The notes beneath the pieces are model-generated. The model was not told where the DNA came from. It saw only the letters and a list, made by a program, of their open reading frames with translations, and ran no database searches. From Syngnathus acus (taxonomy: Eukaryota > Chordata > Actinopteri > Syngnathiformes > Syngnathidae), in assembly GCF_901709675.1 (NCBI RefSeq), contig NC_051088.1:17929193-17993192 (forward strand): a stretch of DNA of 64,000 bases, written 5' to 3'. Shown here one piece after another: positions 60,431 through 64,000 of this stretch (its first letter is position 1; every line of letters begins with the position of its first letter). The position numbers and the translations under genes were made by a program.

Positions 60431-61734
60431 TCAAGCCAGGGGAAAAAACATGCCGGAGCGACGGCAACAGTCTTCAAAATCTTTAAGTTAGGTCACTCGA
60501 AAGATGTATAGAAAAACTCAGCCAAGTCATGGATTTTGCATTCAGTGTTTGAAAGTGTAATTGACCTCATTTTAAAGATACAAAAGAGGATTAAGGCCCT
60601 ATATGTAGGAATTTTGCAGCTTTATTCTCATGATTTGAATACTCTATAACATTAGAAAGCCCATTTATTAAACTGACATTGAATGAGCCTCATCAACACG
60701 AAGCAGGTTGAAATGAGAAAACGACTTTGTTAATTATACTCATCAAATCTATTTTATGTGAGCTTAAGGTGAGCTTCTTCCATTCCTGTTTACCTTCTTT
60801 GACATGATTGCTCGCTTTTTTTTTGTCATTGTCATGTTAAAAAGCAATTAGCCTTGTTCCTGGTTTTAATAAATTGGTTCCATTCAAACTAAGTGGTTCC
60901 TAAATGATTCAAATTAGAAATGATCAACAAATGAATGACATATTTCACAGTGACGTGCTACAACTTTGTTGGCCTCATATGAAACATTAAGCATCATCCT
61001 GATCACATTACATAATGTGCCGCCCCCCCTCCCCCTCCCATGTGCGTTGGTTCGTGTTCTGCAAATATTGCAGGGTGCAATGAGGTGACCTAAGGTTGTA
61101 GAAGATTAACATTGGGATAAAAGCAGGTGCAATGTTTCATTGTCTTTAAATCCCTCTAATCTGCCTCCGCTTTGCGGCACAGCACACGCAGCTGCCTCTG
61201 GATTTATTGTTTCTTATTAACGGAACCGAAAGGATATGATGAAAGTAATTCCTTCTGTTGGACTGATTGTAAATGGCGGACAGGTGATTAACCTCCGTGC
61301 AGGCAGCATGGGATTGATAGGATGAAACGAAACATTTCATTTAACCTTGTGACAGAAACTACTTTACTGAAAGTCACATGGTTTGTTAAAAAAAAGCAGA
61401 AGGGTGGGGGCGGGGGGCAAGAGACGTTTGAAAAGCACAACACAAATGGTTGAAATTGTCAGTCAGCGGATGCACAAAAGCTTCTAAGCAGATTTAGTTG
61501 AGTGCAACCGGAAGATCATATCAATTTTAATAACACGTTTTCTCTATATGCGTTTGGGAGATTTTGTAACGGCACAGTAAAGCGGTGAGGCTGAACATTT
61601 AGGGAACAATTTCAAAATGTTTGACACAAAGACAACACTGTTCATCACACAAAAAACAAAACTAAAATGAATGGGTTTTTTTGCAACATAGAAAATAGAA
61701 TTGCTGTTAGTAAACACCCTAATAAGTTGATTCA
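60431..61734. other. intergenic, possible regulatory segment
   Basis: No gene recognised. 61130-61340 is non-repetitive with words such as 'gtgattaacctccgtgcagg' and 'gtttcttattaacgg' that resemble conserved vertebrate regulatory sequence. Confidence 0.35.
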
Positions 61735-62370
61735 CGTATTTATCTCCAGTAGGCTTGATTATTGTAATGATCTTCTGACTAGATTCGCTCAAAAAGAGCA
61801 TCAAACCAATACAGCTCATTCAGAACGCTGAAGCTCATATTCTGACCGCAACAAAGCAATCAGAACATCTTACTCTCATCAGAAAGGCTTTACCCCACCT
61901 CCCAGTCAGCTCTAGAATAGACTTTTAAGTTAATTCTTACCGAACGGTTTAGGTGCTCATTACATTACCGAAATGCTAATGGAATCTAAACCCTGAGGTC
62001 TGCAGACCTAGGTCAATTAGTGGAGCCCAGATTTCAAAGCAAACATGGTGATGCAGAATTTAGTGGTTATGCTACACTCAAATGAAATAAGCTGCCAACA
62101 GAAGTGAGGTCAGCTCAAATGATTTTAAATCCAGGTTAAAAATGATGTTCTTTTCCCATACCTATGATTAAAGTCTAAAAAAGAAGTTATAAAATCGCAT
62201 TCTCAGATCTGTTCGGAAACTTTTGTACGGTACTTTTATTTCTTTACCTTGCTTTTAAATATCTTTAGTTCTTTTCTTTTGTAAATGCTTTGGAACGTTG
62301 TACTTTTATGTGCGTTGCCTTGTGTATTAAATATGTGATATAAATAAAGCTACCCTACCTTGCCTTGCCA
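61735..62370 (+). mobile_element. L2-like LINE 3' end, degenerate
   Basis: Shifting plus-strand frames give LDYCNDLL, IQLIQNAEAHILTATKQSEHLTLIRKALPHLPV and SSRIDF, the conserved succession of an L2-type LINE (LDYCNaLlsGLP, LQliQNaAArvLT.t....HiTpvLk.LHWLPV..RIdFK). Downstream an AT-rich 3' UTR ends 'gtgatataaataaagctaccc' and a short TACCTTGCC-type tail. Frameshifts and stops make it inactive. It is 5' truncated. Confidence 0.82.
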
Positions 62371-64000
62371 TGAAATAGTAGTCAGTGTTATCGCAGAAAA
62401 CCTTCAGGCTGATAAGTCAGAAAGAGCCGACTCTTACTTTTTGGATGGTTAATCAGAAGGGACTTTACAAGCTGGAAGAGGTTTGCTGATTCCCATTTAA
62501 CATCCGTTCCACTGTGATTGGCTCATTCTGAACAGAAGCACATCCCAGTTCTTACAGTCAAGGTTAAGGTCAATATTTCAGTTTGTGAAACATTCATTTA
62601 TGTGTATATATAGGTACTACGAATTGTGTACTTTTCACTGTCGAGGTAGAAAATAACCTAAAACACCGAGAAATTTACATGGCCTTTCAAAACCCTAATA
62701 CTGCCAATGTTTAGGCTTTGAAAGGGTTATTGGCTGCACATAAGAGGGTGTGCACACTTATGCAATGTTATGTTTGTTTCTGCATTCCTTCTTATTTTTT
62801 AATTCAGTTTTTCTTGGGACCTTATTGGTCACATTTAACAAGGGAAAAGATTTCAAATTATTTTTTGCACTCATTTCAAAAAGGAAAACTTACCTTTTTT
62901 TTTTTTTTATTAATGCTACAGTTATATTATTGTTGGCTGATCAAATCTCATCCAATGTAATCAAATTCACTTGTAGGTCCAGAAGGTCAAGCTAGTTTCA
63001 GTCTGATCCGATTCTCATGATTAGCAAATGAAAGAACCAGTACCTCATTTCAATTATTTATATCCAACATTGCAATGGTTTTCATACTAATTTAATGGGT
63101 GAAATGTACTTTTCAAGTGTTTTAGAGTTTTTCACACTTAGACTCAGAATTAACAATCGCCTTCTTCAGACTAGCAAGCTTTTTAGTGGCTTTCAATCCT
63201 CATTAGAAATTCTAATGATCACAGAATGCTGTAAACTGGGGTTGCTTCTTCTAAATGATCCTGAACGGATAACAAAAGATCCAGACGTATAGCAATGACC
63301 CATTAATGCTGAAAGATGCCCCTCCTGCAGGAAACACTTCACTGGGCATCAATTAATAATGCAATTCCCTTCCCAGAGTAATTGTTGTCCCTCATTGACA
63401 CAGCCTGGAAAGGAAATAAAATAATTTTATTCAGGAATCTAATTAAAGGTGAAAGGGAAGTTTTACTCCAAACAACAAGTTTCGATTGCTTTTGTGTGAG
63501 GAGGCTGACTCGGCTGTCAACTGGGGCAATTACTGAACCGCCAAAAGTGTCACCAAGCCCCAAGTCGAAGCAGCCATCTGTGGCAGATATTTGCACATTT
63601 CACAGATGCGAGACACTCAAATACACAACAGGTACACCAAATTCATTCATTCTTTAATTCCATTCTAATTCACTTGGAGTCTGAGTTCTACTAGATACAG
63701 ACTTTAGTGTTCCTCAGAAGAGTCCACAGACTGAACATGAATGTTTTGAGAGCTCGGCAGAGCCCCCGCCCAAATATGGATATGAATCATAATCGAAAAT
63801 TCTTTGAGTTGTTATTTGGTCATACCAAAACTACACTATACTTCAAAATTGACCCAGCTCGATCCCATGCCCACAAATCCAAAATGGAGCTTGTGCGGAA
63901 CTCAGCATCTTTGCCCACTTCTAGCCCTTATCAGACAATGTGAGCTAATATAGGTGTGCCCCTGGTGGAACCCAGGAGCAAGACCAGATGAAAGCCATAC
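62371..64000. other. intergenic to window end
   Basis: No gene recognised. 63270-63480 is a non-repetitive stretch with AT-hook/homeodomain-like words ('catcaattaataatgcaattccc', 'aatctaattaaaggtg') and may be regulatory. Open frames at 63382-63657 and 63707-63943 have no domain. Confidence 0.4.

Overview
The window looks like chromosomal DNA of a ray-finned (teleost) fish. It is about 40% GC and gene-poor. It carries repeats typical of teleosts: tRNA-derived SINEs with a GGAT-repeat tail, short non-autonomous hAT-like elements, L2-like and other LINE 3' ends, a Tc1-like relic, a Penelope-like fragment and long AT and CT microsatellites. The two recognisable genes are vertebrate nervous-system genes. 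Which teleost it is cannot be settled from sequence alone; the 'GAGATACGAGTT' repeat style recalls percomorphs, at low confidence.

Two protein-coding loci are supported, and they point away from each other. On the minus strand, 16520-17023 is the first coding exon of a group III metabotropic glutamate receptor, best matched to grm7. It has two in-frame stops just before a strong start codon, ends after 168 codons in phase 0, and uses a GC (not GT) splice donor. Bases 1-16519 are read as the first part of grm7 intron 1; no second exon was found there. A CpG-rich promoter/leader region (about 16560-17900) lies upstream, with a four-codon upstream ORF and a 14-bp inverted repeat. On the plus strand, 56079-57464 is a single-exon gene for an AMIGO-family LRR/Ig cell-adhesion protein, best matched to amigo3. 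It is complete at 461 residues but lacks the longer cytoplasmic tail of mammalian AMIGO proteins. A small 5'-UTR intron (55894-56031) is likely.

The roughly 38 kb between the two genes is intergenic or regulatory. Its repeat content includes hAT-like MITEs with target-site duplications (19482-19798, 30706-30981), a Penelope-like insertion with inverted long arms and an intact hammerhead-ribozyme core nested in an older retroelement (37137-37705), a SINE with an 11-bp target duplication (41240-41610), degenerate LINEs (24.3, 42.5, 46.5 kb), a foldback MITE (47177-47568, with a relative at 10.5-11.1 kb in the grm7 intron), a Tc1 relic (48.6 kb), a mosaic TIR element (49.1 kb) and a 388-bp CT tract (52378-52765). 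Several non-repetitive stretches (about 39.0, 40.3-40.7, 61.1-61.3 and 63.3-63.5 kb) read like conserved non-coding regulatory DNA, but this is a judgement of style with no alignment behind it.

No RNA genes, CRISPR arrays or intact autonomous transposons were seen, and nothing clearly amounts to a new biological system. The strongest leads are the Penelope/hammerhead insertion, the GC donor and structured leader of grm7, and the candidate regulatory elements between two neuronal genes.
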